Positions 44,606 to 54,984 of a stretch of DNA of 64,000 nucleotides are shown here, in pieces (position 1 is the first letter of the stretch; the number at the start of each line of letters is the position of its first letter). Source of the stretch: Beta vulgaris subsp. vulgaris (Eukaryota; Streptophyta; Magnoliopsida; Caryophyllales; Amaranthaceae); assembly GCF_026745355.1 (NCBI RefSeq), contig NC_079207.1, forward strand, positions 11,227,625 to 11,291,624, given 5' to 3'. The notes beneath the pieces were generated by a model. That model saw nothing but the letters and a program-made list of their open reading frames with translations. It was not told the DNA's origin and did not search any database. The position numbers and the translations under genes are program-made.

Positions 44606-44841
44606 TGTCAAAGATCAACTCAACATAAAACTTAAGTTGATAGTTGAGGGCTTGAGGCTCATAAATAAGTTTATATTGTATTACACCCTCTCACAATATA
44701 TGTGGATGCAACACATCCTTCGTACTGTCATACATAACGTGTGGATGAAATATGAATCTATGACCTTTATATATGCCACATGGACTCTGATATCATATCA
44801 AAGAACTCTAGAAATAGTTTTATATTCTATTATTATCATGC
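44606..44841 (-). mobile_element. TRIM-like mini LTR element (tentative)
   Basis: The minus strand shows a primer-site-like tgatatcagagtcc (44797-44784), a short internal part, a purine-rich tgtgagaggg, and then an 80-bp LTR-like segment starting tgtaatacaatataaac and ending ctttgaca (44685-44606). Right of the primer site, tttatattctattatta and tcaaagaactc echo the ends of that segment, as a decayed second LTR would. The size and layout fit terminal-repeat retrotransposons in miniature. The decayed right LTR keeps this tentative. Confidence 0.4.
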
Positions 44842-45292
44842 ACATTACTTATGCTTGCTGGTTGCTGAAGTAGTTTTTTGATATTACCTCTCTACTTTTG
44901 TAGTTGCACCATTTGTTTTTGTGACAATATTTATTAACCAATTTTGTTAAGTTATCTCGCATTATTATATAAGAAAAAAAACATAGTCAAGTAGGGTCTT
45001 GTTAGATTTTTTCCAAATATCAAATTTTAATAATTTATACTTACATCTAATAAGAAATATTAACGTTCAAAAAATAATCTCATCTTGATAAATGTGAAAA
45101 AGTAAATGGTGTAATAAAAAATAGAGGAGTAATATAAAGTACGCCTAATCTGCACCACCTTTATATTCAATTTAATGGCCTCTTAAAATTTTCCTTCTGG
45201 AAGGGTTTTACTTTTACAATTAGCCAATTGGCTTAAGCTACTTCCTAGAACAGAAGGGACACTTAAAGTCCCAACAATCAACATGAGTAGAC
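44842..45292. other. Intergenic, nothing recognised
   Basis: AT-rich sequence between the TRIM-like element and copia 2, with no feature seen. Confidence 0.5.
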
Positions 45293-45297
45293 CTTCC
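45293..45297. repeat. Left TSD of copia 2
   Basis: cttcc, repeated at 49968-49972 directly after the right LTR. Confidence 0.93.
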
Positions 45298-45436
45298 TGT
45301 AATAATATGAGAATCCTCCTTAGGAGGCTTAATGAGCAGATTTACATTATATACCAAAGTCATACAACCCTACTTTCCATAATTACATAAGACTAAATAG
45401 GGAGACTATATATTACAGAATATATGTACACTAATA
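45298..45436 (-). repeat. Copia 2 3' LTR
   Basis: 139 bp, from tgtaataatatgag to tgtacactaata on the plus strand. It contains the palindrome cctccttaggagg. The pol stop codon (45431-45433) lies inside this LTR. Confidence 0.95.
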
Positions 45437-48097
45437 CACCCCCTCAGTGGGAGCAGGAGGAGGGCGAATGCTCAAACTGGATCGAAAGTCGATAAACAAG
45501 GGCTGAGGAAGACCCTTAGTGAAGATATCGGCAAACTGTGAGGAAGAAGGCACATGAAGAACCCGAATAAGTCCTAGGGCGACCTTATCACGAACAAAAT
45601 GAATGTCCATCTCCACATGCTTAGTGCGCTGATATTGTACGGGGTTGTGATACATATAAACAGCACTGATATTATCACAATAGACCACAGTAGCTCGCTG
45701 CAGGGGACAATGGAGCTCAAGTAAGAGATTACGGAGCGAAGCTGTGTCAGCAACAACATTAGCCACCCCTCGATACTCGGCCTCGGCACTAGAGCGAGAC
45801 AAAGTTGCCTGTCGTTTCGACGACCAAGAGATAAGATTATCACCCAAAAAGACACAGTAACCGGAAGTAGAACGACGAGTATCAGGACAGCCACCCCAAT
45901 CAGCATCAGTATAGGAGACAAGGCCTGTAGCCGGAGTCGAGGACAAGTGCATGCCATAATCAAGAGTTCCCTTAAGATATCGAATGATACGCTTAAGAGC
46001 ATGAAAATGAGAGTCGCGCGGCGCATGCATAAACAAACACACCTGCTGAACAGCATATGAAATATCGGGACGAGTGAATGTAAGATACTGAAGAGCACCA
46101 GTCAGCTGACGATAGAGAGTAGGATCATCAAGGGGCTTCCCACTATGAGCACTAAGCTTAGACTTAGTATCAACAGGAGTAGCAGCAGACTTACAAGAGG
46201 ACATATCAGCACGAGCAAGAATCTCCATAGCATATTTCCACTGGCAGAGAAACATGCGATCCTTGGTACGAGAAACAGAAATACCAAGGAAATAAGATAA
46301 AGGACCAAGATCCTTCATCGCAAACTCCGAACTGAGAAGACCAATGATACGAGTCCGTAGAGCCTCAGACGAGCAGGTAAGGATGATGTCATCAACATAA
46401 AGAAGAAGATAAGCAGTATCGGAACCCTGTCTGAAAATAAAAAGAGATGTATCACATTTGCTGTTCTGAAAACCCAAGGAGAGAATGTAAGTAGCAAATC
46501 GCTGATACCAAGCACGGGGGGCCTGCTTGAGACCATAGAGAGACTTCCGAAGAAGACACACATGTTTAGGCTTGTCAGGATCAACAAACCCGGGGGGCTG
46601 ATGCATGTAAACGGTCTCATGAAGATCACCATGAAGAAAAGCATTCTTCACATCCAACTGATGAATAGACCAATGTCGAGAAACAGCCAAACTCAACACA
46701 GTACGGATAGTAGTAGGGCGCACCACTGGACTAAAAGTCTCACCACAATCCACCCCAACCTCCTGACTCTTACCATTAGCCACCAAACGGGCTTTATATC
46801 GTTCAAAAGTACCATCAGATTTTTCCTTATGAGTAAAAACCCATAAGCAACGAACAATATTAGCATCCGCAGGACGCGGAACCAAATCCCAAGTATGAGT
46901 GTCAATCATAGCATTATATTCATCACACATGGCGTTATACCAGTTAGGATCATCAATGGCACGGACAGGAGAACGAGGAAGAGGAGAAATGTGAGGAGTC
47001 GAGGAAGTTACCAAAGCAAGACTAGCATACTTGGAATTAGGCTTGTAAATGCCGGATTGTGAACGAGTACGCATGGAGTGGGCTGGGGGAGGGGGCGGAA
47101 TAGGAGAGTTTGCAACAGTGGGTTGCGGTGAGGTGGTGCCTAGATCAGCCGTAGTGGGCTGTGAGGAGGATGGGCCAGGAGAGGGAGGCCCGGGAGAGCG
47201 GACCAAAGAGGACGGAGAAGAAGGGGCCTGCTGGCCAGCAGCGTGCACAGCCAGGGGCGCGGATAGTGAGGCCTGCGGACTGGGCCCAGTAGGAGAGGAT
47301 AATGTGTTTGGGCCGGGAAGAATAGGAGGAGGAGAATTGGACTCTAAATCAGTGAATAAAAATTCATAGGCCGAAGGCGTGGGAGTAAATTGAGTGGAAT
47401 GTGGAAAAGTGAATTCATCAAAAATCACATGGCGCAAAATAATGACTTTATTCGTCGCAATGTTAAGACACCTATAACCACGATGAGAGGGAGGATACCC
47501 AAGAAAAACGCACGGAGTAGAGCGAGAACTCATTTTATGTGGAGAGGTAGAAGACAGGTTAGGATAACAAAGACAACCAAAAGTACGAATGTGATCATAG
47601 GATGGTGCTTTGTTAAAAAGAACATGCATAGGAGTGAGGTTATTAAGCACACTAGTGGGACGAATATTAAGTAAATAGGTAGCCATATGTAAAGATTCAA
47701 CCCAATAGGATGGAGGAAGAGAAGCATGAAAAAGAAGACAACGACAAATATTATTAATAGTTCTAATCATACGTTCAACTTTGCCATTTTGGGGAGACGT
47801 ATGAGGACATGAATGTCGCCAAATCATGCCATGGGTGAGAGAGAAAGAAGTGAAAGGGTGATTATCATACTCACAACCATTATCACAGTGGAGGGCTTTA
47901 ATAGAGAGCCCAAATTGAGTGCGAACATAGGCATGAAAACTAACAAAAGTAGGAAACACATCCGATTTATTTTTGAGAGGAAACACCCATAAATAATGAG
48001 AATAGTCATCAAGAAATAGTAAATAGTAACGAAAACCTGTATGACTATCAAGAGGATAAGTATATAAATCGGTATGAATAATATCAAAAAGGAGCAT
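45431..48097 (-). CDS. Copia 2 pol: integrase, reverse transcriptase, RNase H
   Basis: 888-codon open frame. The integrase core has the catalytic triad in IIHTDLY, LHCDNGCEYD and SPQNGKVERM (residues about 6-112). A Pro/Ser-rich linker (about 250-350) follows. Reverse transcriptase has DLVPRPADANIV, FKARL-type KARLVANG, IHQLDVKNAFLHGDL, QPPGFVDPDKP, SLYGLKQAPRAWYQRF and LLLYVDDIILT, all intact. RNase H has YTDADWGGCPDTRRSTSGYC, SSAEAEYRG and YCDNISAVYM with the acidic residues kept, ending DIFTKGLPQPLF. The frame is complete to its stop inside the 3' LTR. It is separated from the upstream gag-protease frame by one base in the A/T homopolymer at 48086-48090. The RT, integrase and RNase H domains appear competent. 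Confidence 0.95.
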   Translation of the reverse strand: MLLFDIIHTDLYTYPLDSHTGFRYYLLFLDDYSHYLWVFPLKNKSDVFPTFVSFHAYVRTQFGLSIKALHCDNGCEYDNHPFTSFSLTHGMIWRHSCPHTSPQNGKVERMIRTINNICRCLLFHASLPPSYWVESLHMATYLLNIRPTSVLNNLTPMHVLFNKAPSYDHIRTFGCLCYPNLSSTSPHKMSSRSTPCVFLGYPPSHRGYRCLNIATNKVIILRHVIFDEFTFPHSTQFTPTPSAYEFLFTDLESNSPPPILPGPNTLSSPTGPSPQASLSAPLAVHAAGQQAPSSPSSLVRSPGPPSPGPSSSQPTTADLGTTSPQPTVANSPIPPPPPAHSMRTRSQSGIYKPNSKYASLALVTSSTPHISPLPRSPVRAIDDPNWYNAMCDEYNAMIDTHTWDLVPRPADANIVRCLWVFTHKEKSDGTFERYKARLVANGKSQEVGVDCGETFSPVVRPTTIRTVLSLAVSRHWSIHQLDVKNAFLHGDLHETVYMHQPPGFVDPDKPKHVCLLRKSLYGLKQAPRAWYQRFATYILSLGFQNSKCDTSLFIFRQGSDTAYLLLYVDDIILTCSSEALRTRIIGLLSSEFAMKDLGPLSYFLGISVSRTKDRMFLCQWKYAMEILARADMSSCKSAATPVDTKSKLSAHSGKPLDDPTLYRQLTGALQYLTFTRPDISYAVQQVCLFMHAPRDSHFHALKRIIRYLKGTLDYGMHLSSTPATGLVSYTDADWGGCPDTRRSTSGYCVFLGDNLISWSSKRQATLSRSSAEAEYRGVANVVADTASLRNLLLELHCPLQRATVVYCDNISAVYMYHNPVQYQRTKHVEMDIHFVRDKVALGLIRVLHVPSSSQFADIFTKGLPQPLFIDFRSSLSIRPPPAPTEGVY

Positions 48098-49052
48098 AAG
48101 TCTTAGTACATGAAACTGAAAAAGGGAGACGACAATGTTTCCTTAATTGACAACCATAACAAACAGAGAGACTTTTGCTATTATTACAGTGAATGAAATT
48201 ATGGTGCTCAAGAAAACTAAGAACATGATCGCCAGGATGGCCCAATCTATTATGCCAAACTTCAGAGGAGAGAGCAGCAAAAACAGATGGAGAGGAGGAT
48301 GACAGAGATGAAGAAGATAATGCTGGATAAAGAGGGCCCACACTATTGCACCTGGTCAAGACTGTCCCCGTCTGTAGGTCCTTCACAGAAAAACCAAAAG
48401 GATCAAATTCAACAGAGACACAATTATCAGTAGTGAACTGGCGAACAGAGATGAGATTTTTAATGATTTTGGGAGCATAGAGAATATTTTTGAGAGTGAG
48501 GGGAGGAGTGGTGTTAGGAAGAAAAGATGTGCCTGAACCTTTAACTGGTATTTTTGAACCATCACCAACCAATATGTGAGAATTAAAAATGCGCCAATTA
48601 ACAACAGAAGGATTTATACCTGAATTGTTCATAAGATGAGACGTGGCGCCCGTATCCATGTACCAGTTAGAGTCCGGCGGTTGGAGAGATAAGCTGTTGA
48701 AAAATGTAGGGAGTTCAGTGGGCTGGAAACTTCCAGGAGCAAGAAGAGCCTGCTGCTGGGCCGCTTGCTGTGGGCGTGGAGAAGAGCCCAATACCCCTTG
48801 CTGCTGCTGCGGGGAAGACATAGGCAACGCAGGACCCCTCCACATGGGCTGGGCTGGATAAGGACATGGAGGGTACAGAGCCTGCTGGGCCCAAGGACTG
48901 GCCCACGGTGAATAGAACATGGACTGGGCAGCAGATCCATGTGGACTAGTATTATGTAATATTATGACCCCCAGAATGTCGCCCCTTATATTTTCCTTTC
49001 GGCTTAGCAGTAGGACGCCCATACCCAGTCCGGTGGCCAGGAGAACCACCAC
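48084..49052 (-). CDS. Copia 2 protease and GAG-pre-integrase
   Basis: Open frame joining gag and integrase regions. A Gln/Pro-rich linker (PMSSPQQQQG) precedes the aspartic protease with WYMDTGATSHLMNN (catalytic D-T-G, about 48660). Then come GDGSKIPVKGSG and LKNILYAPKIIKNLISVRQF. The GAG-pre-integrase zinc region follows with VWHNRLGHPGDHVLSFL, FIHCNN and CYGCQLRKHCRLPF (H-H-C-C ligands). The first 30 or so codons overlap gag in another frame and are not meaningful. The true entry is from the gag frame, separated by one base at the C/G run 48968-48972. Confidence 0.9.
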   Translation of the reverse strand: MVVLLATGLGMGVLLLSRKENIRGDILGVIILHNTSPHGSAAQSMFYSPWASPWAQQALYPPCPYPAQPMWRGPALPMSSPQQQQGVLGSSPRPQQAAQQQALLAPGSFQPTELPTFFNSLSLQPPDSNWYMDTGATSHLMNNSGINPSVVNWRIFNSHILVGDGSKIPVKGSGTSFLPNTTPPLTLKNILYAPKIIKNLISVRQFTTDNCVSVEFDPFGFSVKDLQTGTVLTRCNSVGPLYPALSSSSLSSSSPSVFAALSSEVWHNRLGHPGDHVLSFLEHHNFIHCNNSKSLSVCYGCQLRKHCRLPFSVSCTKTYAPF

Positions 49053-49764
49053 TGGCCGACGGAGCAGACGGCGAGGAGAGGTTGTTGCCGGTCAAAAGCA
49101 CAGTATCCGAAGAGGAAGAAACGAACTCGGATTTTTTGCGACTAACACGATCAAGTTCAAGCATAGAACATGCTTTATCAAACCTCGGGAGAGGACTAGA
49201 TTGTTGAATAAGAGTAGACACCATACGATAATCAGAAGTTAATTTGCCGACTAATTGAAGAACAAGACGCTCCTCAGATATGGGATGGTCAATGGCGGCC
49301 AATTGAGATGAAATAGTCTTTAAGGCTTGACAATAATCACCAAGAGAAGAGAATTGTGAGAGATGAATATTACCAAACTTGTTTTCAAGATGCACCACCC
49401 GAGTGCCTTTATTATCTTGAAAGATATTACGAAGACGTTCCCATGCCGTCATCGCCGTGGATTTGTCATCCAGAATTTTAAGCAGGAGGTCGGTGGTGAT
49501 CGTACCGTACAACCATTGGCACACAATGGCGTCCAACCGACCCCATAGGGCGTCATCAACATAAGCGGGTTTGGTGACCGACGAGTCGATGTAGTCCAAG
49601 ACATTATACGCCTTGGCAGTGTTGCGGAATAACGTGGCCCAGGGAGAATATTGGCCTTTCTCAACGTCCAACACCAAAGGAATCAAAGCTTTGACGTTAG
49701 TAACGCTCGAAGCAGGGTGATAGGCATGGCTGACCGGCGGAGGAGGAGGCGCGTCGGGTGCCAT
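48952..49764 (-). CDS. Copia 2 gag
   Basis: 270 codons. It starts at MAPDAPPPPPVSHAYHPASS, 65 bp inside the 5' LTR boundary. The core includes VLDVEKGQYSPWATLFRNTA, DALWGRLDAIVCQWLYGTI, TAWERLRNIFQDNKGTRVVH and LVGKLTSDYRMVSTLIQQ, the capsid-like gag fold of copia elements. The C-terminus is basic (RPTAKPKGKYKGRHSGG), and I see no CCHC zinc knuckle, which some Retrofit-type gags also lack. The stop at 48952-48954 comes just after the C/G homopolymer that shifts into the protease frame. Confidence 0.93.
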   Translation of the reverse strand: MAPDAPPPPPVSHAYHPASSVTNVKALIPLVLDVEKGQYSPWATLFRNTAKAYNVLDYIDSSVTKPAYVDDALWGRLDAIVCQWLYGTITTDLLLKILDDKSTAMTAWERLRNIFQDNKGTRVVHLENKFGNIHLSQFSSLGDYCQALKTISSQLAAIDHPISEERLVLQLVGKLTSDYRMVSTLIQQSSPLPRFDKACSMLELDRVSRKKSEFVSSSSDTVLLTGNNLSSPSAPSASGGSPGHRTGYGRPTAKPKGKYKGRHSGGHNIT

Positions 49765-49816
49765 GAAGGGATAAGTGTGAGAAAGAAGAAGAAGGTTGAG
49801 AAACGGCCAAGAAAAG

Positions 49817-49828
49817 GGCCTGATACCA
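49817..49828 (-). promoter_or_regulatory. Copia 2 primer binding site
   Basis: On the minus strand, directly after the 5' LTR, the sequence reads tggtatcaggcc. It matches the complement of initiator tRNA-Met 3' ends (TGGTATCAGAGC) in the first nine bases. Confidence 0.85.
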
Positions 49829-49967
49829 TGTAATAATATGAGAATCCTCCTTAGGAGGCTTAATGAGCAGATTTACATTATATACCAAAGTCATACAACC
49901 CTACTTTCCATAATTACATAAGACTAAATAGGGAGACTATATATTACAGAATATATGTACACTAATA
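49829..49967 (-). repeat. Copia 2 5' LTR
   Basis: 139 bp, with no difference visible from the copy at 45298-45436. In element sense it starts tattagtg rather than the usual TG, and ends in ttaca. Confidence 0.95.
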
Positions 49968-50019
49968 CTTCCAAGTGTCAAGCAAGGACCGACTTTACAT
50001 ACTCTTACTGTATACACAA

Positions 50020-52292
50020 CTAGTTTTTGGACCCGTGCAAAAATGCACGGGAACTTTTTTGTTTAATAAGCATGTTTATATACCAACTACAGTAAAAGCA
50101 TATAAAAGATTCTCTATGTCCACTCGATTTAATATACGCTTATAAACTACTCAAAACTCAAATGAGTTGAACCTCTATACCATATTAAATTAATAAACTT
50201 TGAACGATGTATTGAATAATCCTATACATATTTAACCAATAACAAAGAATCAATGATGCACTTTACACAGAAAGACAAAAATGCTCCTTTATGTTAATTA
50301 TGAAGTTGTTTTGCAAATACATGACACTCTTAGGGTTGTAGAAGACTTAATTATATATGTCATTAGCTGTAATATTAGACACTAGCTTTTTATGCACACG
50401 ATGCGTGCGATGACATTTTTATGCCTAATTATTACTAAGTAGTAAACAAAAAGAAAATGCAAGTTAGTATTTTAAGTTCACCTCCATTTTGTGAATAAGA
50501 TTTTGAAATACAATCAAATAGTACTCCTTCTACATTATGTTCTTTCTTTTGCAGTCATTAACTCTTTGCATTTAAGTAGCATTACAGTATTACTCCCTTA
50601 GTTAAACTTATCTCTATTGAACAAAAAAAATAAAATTGAGTCCATATTATCTGTTACGTTGAATTTCCAATGCAACAATATTATAATTTGGCTAATTTAT
50701 ACTTTGATCTACACTTGTATTTGAAACCCATATTATAATTTGTCTATTTATACTTTGATCCACACTTGTATTTGAAACCCAAAATTTTGAGTGACGTGTT
50801 GTAGCCTGTAGGCACATCCTTCTAGAATTTTAACAAAAAATTTCACTACCTTTTCCACTACTTGCAACATCAGTATAATTTCACTACTTTTCTATTCATT
50901 TTCTCTCTCCTCTCACTACAAATCTACAAACCATATTATCAAGGAACCTAGTTCATCAAACTATACACTATACAATAAGAAAATCAGCCTTTTCAAGTAT
51001 TAAGCAAAGCAGTAGATCTAATTCATCAAAAATCCATCAGCCGTATCAACCACTTTTGAAGGAACAAACCAACTTCAGTTTTTTCTTGGGTCGATTTTCT
51101 AACAAAGAAAGGTAATTTCTTAAATCAACTTCAGTTTTTTCTTGGGTCGATTTTCTATCATCCCAAAATTTAATCCGAAAAGTATGAATCAATTTCAGTT
51201 TTTTTTCCCTTGCCTAACATCTAAATTATGATTTCACAAACTTATATTTAAAATTTTCATCAGTCTCATATTTAAAATTATATTTGAGATAAAATTGTAA
51301 ATTTTCATACACAATTTGATATTGGAATTTTTTTAAAAAAACAAAAATCGTTTCTTTTATCTTGTTTTCTGATTTAACATGAAAATGAATTAAATTTAAA
51401 TTGTATAAAAACCCTTTTTTTCCATTTCAAAATTTTACAGTTGTCTTGGTGCTTAATTTCACTATTTGTTTTCGCAAAATAATGTAATTTTTTTTTCTGA
51501 AAATGGTTTTAGCAAATTAATTTAATTTTTTTCTGAAAATTGATTTTTGCAAAAACCGTTCGCGAAAACTTTGATTTTGGTTTTTTTTTTTCAAAAATTT
51601 AAAATGGTTTTTTTTGCAAAAGTTATGAGCAGAATTTTTAATATTGGAATTTTTTTAAAAAAAAAACTAAATTTGTTACTTTTATCTTCTCTCATTTCAT
51701 GTGAAAATAAAGGGTTAAATTTAAGTCCTTTTTAACTAATTGCTATCATCTCCTTTTTTTTAGTCGCTACATAACAATTGCTATTGTTTTTTCAACTAAT
51801 TTGAAATAACTTGGAAGATTAAAAGAATTATGTACCTTTTTGGAAGTTTGCAAATCGCGATGGACAAATGTGTGATATCCCCGTCGAAATTTTATGTTTT
51901 TTTACAGATTTTTATGCATAGCGTGTATAGGTAAAGAATAATTTGTAAGTGAAATTTGTGAGTTCTTGAGAACAATGATTTGTAAGTGAATTTTGTGAAT
52001 GTTTTTTTTATGTATTTACCGCCTACTATATTAGTTTTGGTTTGTAAGTTAATTTTTAGTTTTTGTAAATTTAGTGATTTGCGGGATTTCTTGAACGTGA
52101 TTTAGAAAGGGATTTGTAAAGTTTCCTAAATAAGTGATTTGGGAGTGATGTTGAAATTTAATTTCCGGTAGCTTTGTTTGAATCCCCATTTTGGTATTGA
52201 TATTATTTTTGTAATTTAGTAAGGGAAAGGGGGCAAAATAGTCAGTTCAAAAGAGGACACCATAGGTCCCCCCTTCCCTTATGTAATAGAGA
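50020..52292 (-). mobile_element. Non-autonomous Helitron with two 3' terminator signals
   Basis: On the minus strand it begins at 52292 with TCTCTATTACATAAGGG preceded by A, and ends at 50020 with the hairpin cccgtgca-tttt-tgcacggg, 8 nt, then CTAG, followed by T. These are the canonical Helitron ends (5' TC, 3' hairpin plus CTRR, insertion between A and T, no TSD). A second terminator-like signal (hairpin gcacgc-atc-gtgtgc, 8 nt, CTAG, T) lies inside at 50382. There is no Rep/helicase coding; the interior is AT-rich with short frames only. It belongs to the same broad class as the end at 3606 but with different hairpin sequence. Confidence 0.82.
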
Positions 52293-54898
52293 TATCATGT
52301 TCTTTCTCACAAATCATTATTATTATACACTTTCTACCCGTGACTTTAGAAATGACCACATAAAATTGGCTATGGCTGAAAACCGGACTTGGGAGATACA
52401 AACCCATATGTGATAGGGATATCTTTGACTTTTATTTATAATCATTGCAAAACACAATTCAAGGAAAATTTTGTTCCATTTGACAGAATGAGTGTCATAC
52501 GGGGTATAAATACCATACTACTCCCCTTTCCTTGACATACTCAGACTCCCTTTAAATGATTCTCTAGAAATTACCAAATATATGTTTTCTACTATATACA
52601 GTTAATATAAGATCAGGTCCCTTTCCCCAGCTAAAAAAGTAAAGTGATTGATTTTCTTGTTGCTGGCTCCTTGAGCCACCCCGTATCCTTGCCACCGCCT
52701 AATTGGTTGTTTTTCCATCTTTTTTATTCTCATTTTAGTAGTGTAGTCTCCTTTTATTTGGAGCCCCTTAGCTTGAACATGTCTATGACCTCGAAGATGA
52801 ATGTTCGATTATCCATGTACCACAATTAACCAAATTTAGTAGAACAAATACGCTACCCATTGGTAGAAAATATGACTTGTTTTGTAGAAAATTAAATAAT
52901 TCATAATTTACGTTTAATAAAAATGCACGGGATGAGATAGCCCGTGCAATAAAACAAACTCAAACGGCATGAGATAAATACATCACGTTGATGTCATTAT
53001 TTGTATAATCCATGTTATTTTAAAGTCATTAATTTTACTCAAACAAAATTATGGTTTTTCTTTAAAGAATTTTAAGAGAATAACATAAAAGAATTATGAT
53101 TACCATAACTATTCATAACTTACTAATAGAAAGTGGCACTACTCGACCAAAATGCACACTAAACCACACCTTATTATGCAACTTTAGTGTAATAGAATTT
53201 AGCATATACTATTTTCATATTGTTTGCCCTACTTAATGTAAACCAGCCTTAAACAGAAACCACCCTCATCCCTTTAATTTATTCCATAGCCACCCCACTA
53301 ATCATAACAATAAACTTCAAATTGAACAAAAATATATTGACTTCAATTTATACTTGACATGCACATATCGCCTATCTCTAGAACAAAGGGTATTATAGAC
53401 ATTTATTAGTTCCACTATAAAAATCATGATATGAATATTAGGTGTTAAATAAATTTAACACGCCAAGTTTGGATTTGTCAATATTTAAACTTATAGTATG
53501 ATTAATACGATTCGTTAAGTTTTCAATAAAATAACCAACCCATTTCCTTACATTTGAAAATTTCATGTGATAGAATATCTAGTTCGATCTTGGTTATGCA
53601 TTAGTTCTAGGTGATTATGCTCCACTTATGATGAAACTAATTTTAATTATGTTATAATCTTAACATGTATTTATTGAGATATAAAGAGTTTTCTAACTTT
53701 CTTCCTTCTTTAATATATCATAACTGCATAAATGAAATCCCCTAATCATCTACGAACTTTATTTAAATTATCAAATAGTTACCTATTTTTCTTCTCATTG
53801 AGATCTAAAGAATTCCTTAAATTTGAACCATAATGTTATGATGTTATCAACTGAACTTTTCTTTGATCTTTTTTGTTTGTTGACTAAAATTATCTTCGTA
53901 ATCTCTTGTGTTCCTTCACCAAGTGATATCTACCATTTTGTTTGATGACTCAATTTTTTAGTTTCATTGAAAAATTCTCTAACTTCATACCATGTGGCTT
54001 CAAGGATTTTGTTTTAAATATAGAGATATTATAATTCAAAAATAATAATTAAATACATACTTTATTTAATGGTTGTGTACAAATTTAATAAATTTTGATA
54101 GTCATTATTAACATCCATTTCAACCAACAATCACGATTTTCAAAATTATAGAAGTAGATAAAGGAAATGTTAACACAATAATCTATTATATTTATAAATG
54201 TGATCAATTATAATGAAAGTGAAAATAAGTAATCTATGGACTTTACCTACAAAAAATAAGAAAAAATTATAATAATTGTATTACATATAACTATACCTTT
54301 ACCTACAAAAAATATGCATACTTACATTCCCACCTTTTTTCGCAATCATAATGTTAACTTTCACCAAACAATTTAACGACAATCTTTCATATGGCAAGTT
54401 AATCTCTCCCTCTTTTACAAATTATGCAACTTAGACCCGAAATTTTAGTCAGAGTAGATTAACACCCCACCCCCCAACACCCCACACGCACATTTTATTC
54501 AATGCTCAATATGATTTAACCCAATTTTATTATATGAACATTTAATATATTCATTTCTTTTTTGTAGAAGATTAATAAACAGATAATATTTTTTGGATTA
54601 TATAATTGTAAGACATAATTATACCTTTACCCATGAAAATATGTATATGTATAATATACATAATACACTTTTCAAGTATTTTCTCTCTGCAACATGAACT
54701 CTCACCCCAAAAATTTAAGGTCATCTTTCATGATATTTTTCATGATTTTCGTGATTGATAATGTATCATATGATTCACCATATCATAAATGCTTTAAGAT
54801 TTAGGGTGCGTTCTCTCAACCTGAATTCTCCAAAACCTAACTGAACTTCTCTTCACCAAAATACATTTAACATTGATGTACGTGATGCATCCATACTT
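52293..54898. other. AT-rich intergenic DNA
   Basis: No gene recognised. A hairpin with the same arms as the Helitron terminator (tgcacggg...cccgtgca, 52924-52948) stands alone without a CTRR end. Confidence 0.5.
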
Positions 54899-54984
54899 GA
54901 ATTCCTATATACGATCATTGTATGAACTTTCAATGTTGTACTATGATTCTGTAACCCCAAAAATATGATCGTATATAGGAATTC
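54899..54984. repeat. Perfect 20-bp inverted repeat with 46-nt loop
   Basis: The arm gaattcctatatacgatcat (54899-54918) is matched exactly by its reverse complement at 54965-54984. Outside and inside the arms pairing stops. It could be a hairpin in RNA or the remains of a palindromic element. No TSD seen. Confidence 0.9.

Larger units (their letters stand above)
45298..49967 (-). mobile_element. Copia 2: young Ty1/copia element with 139-bp LTRs
   Basis: A 4670-bp element with two 139-bp LTRs that look identical base for base, 5-bp TSD cttcc, a primer site tggtatcagg next to the 5' LTR, and a polypurine tract (tgagggggtg) before the 3' LTR. The coding order on the minus strand is gag, protease, integrase, RT, RNase H. 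Very short LTRs with this gag type suggest the Ale/Retrofit lineage (inference). Identical LTRs imply a very recent insertion. The coding region is open except for two one-base breaks, both in homopolymers (48968-48972 and 48086-48090). Confidence 0.97.

Noticed and set aside
46562..47369. Plus-strand frames of about 100 codons
   Set aside because: Antisense to the intact copia 2 pol gene.
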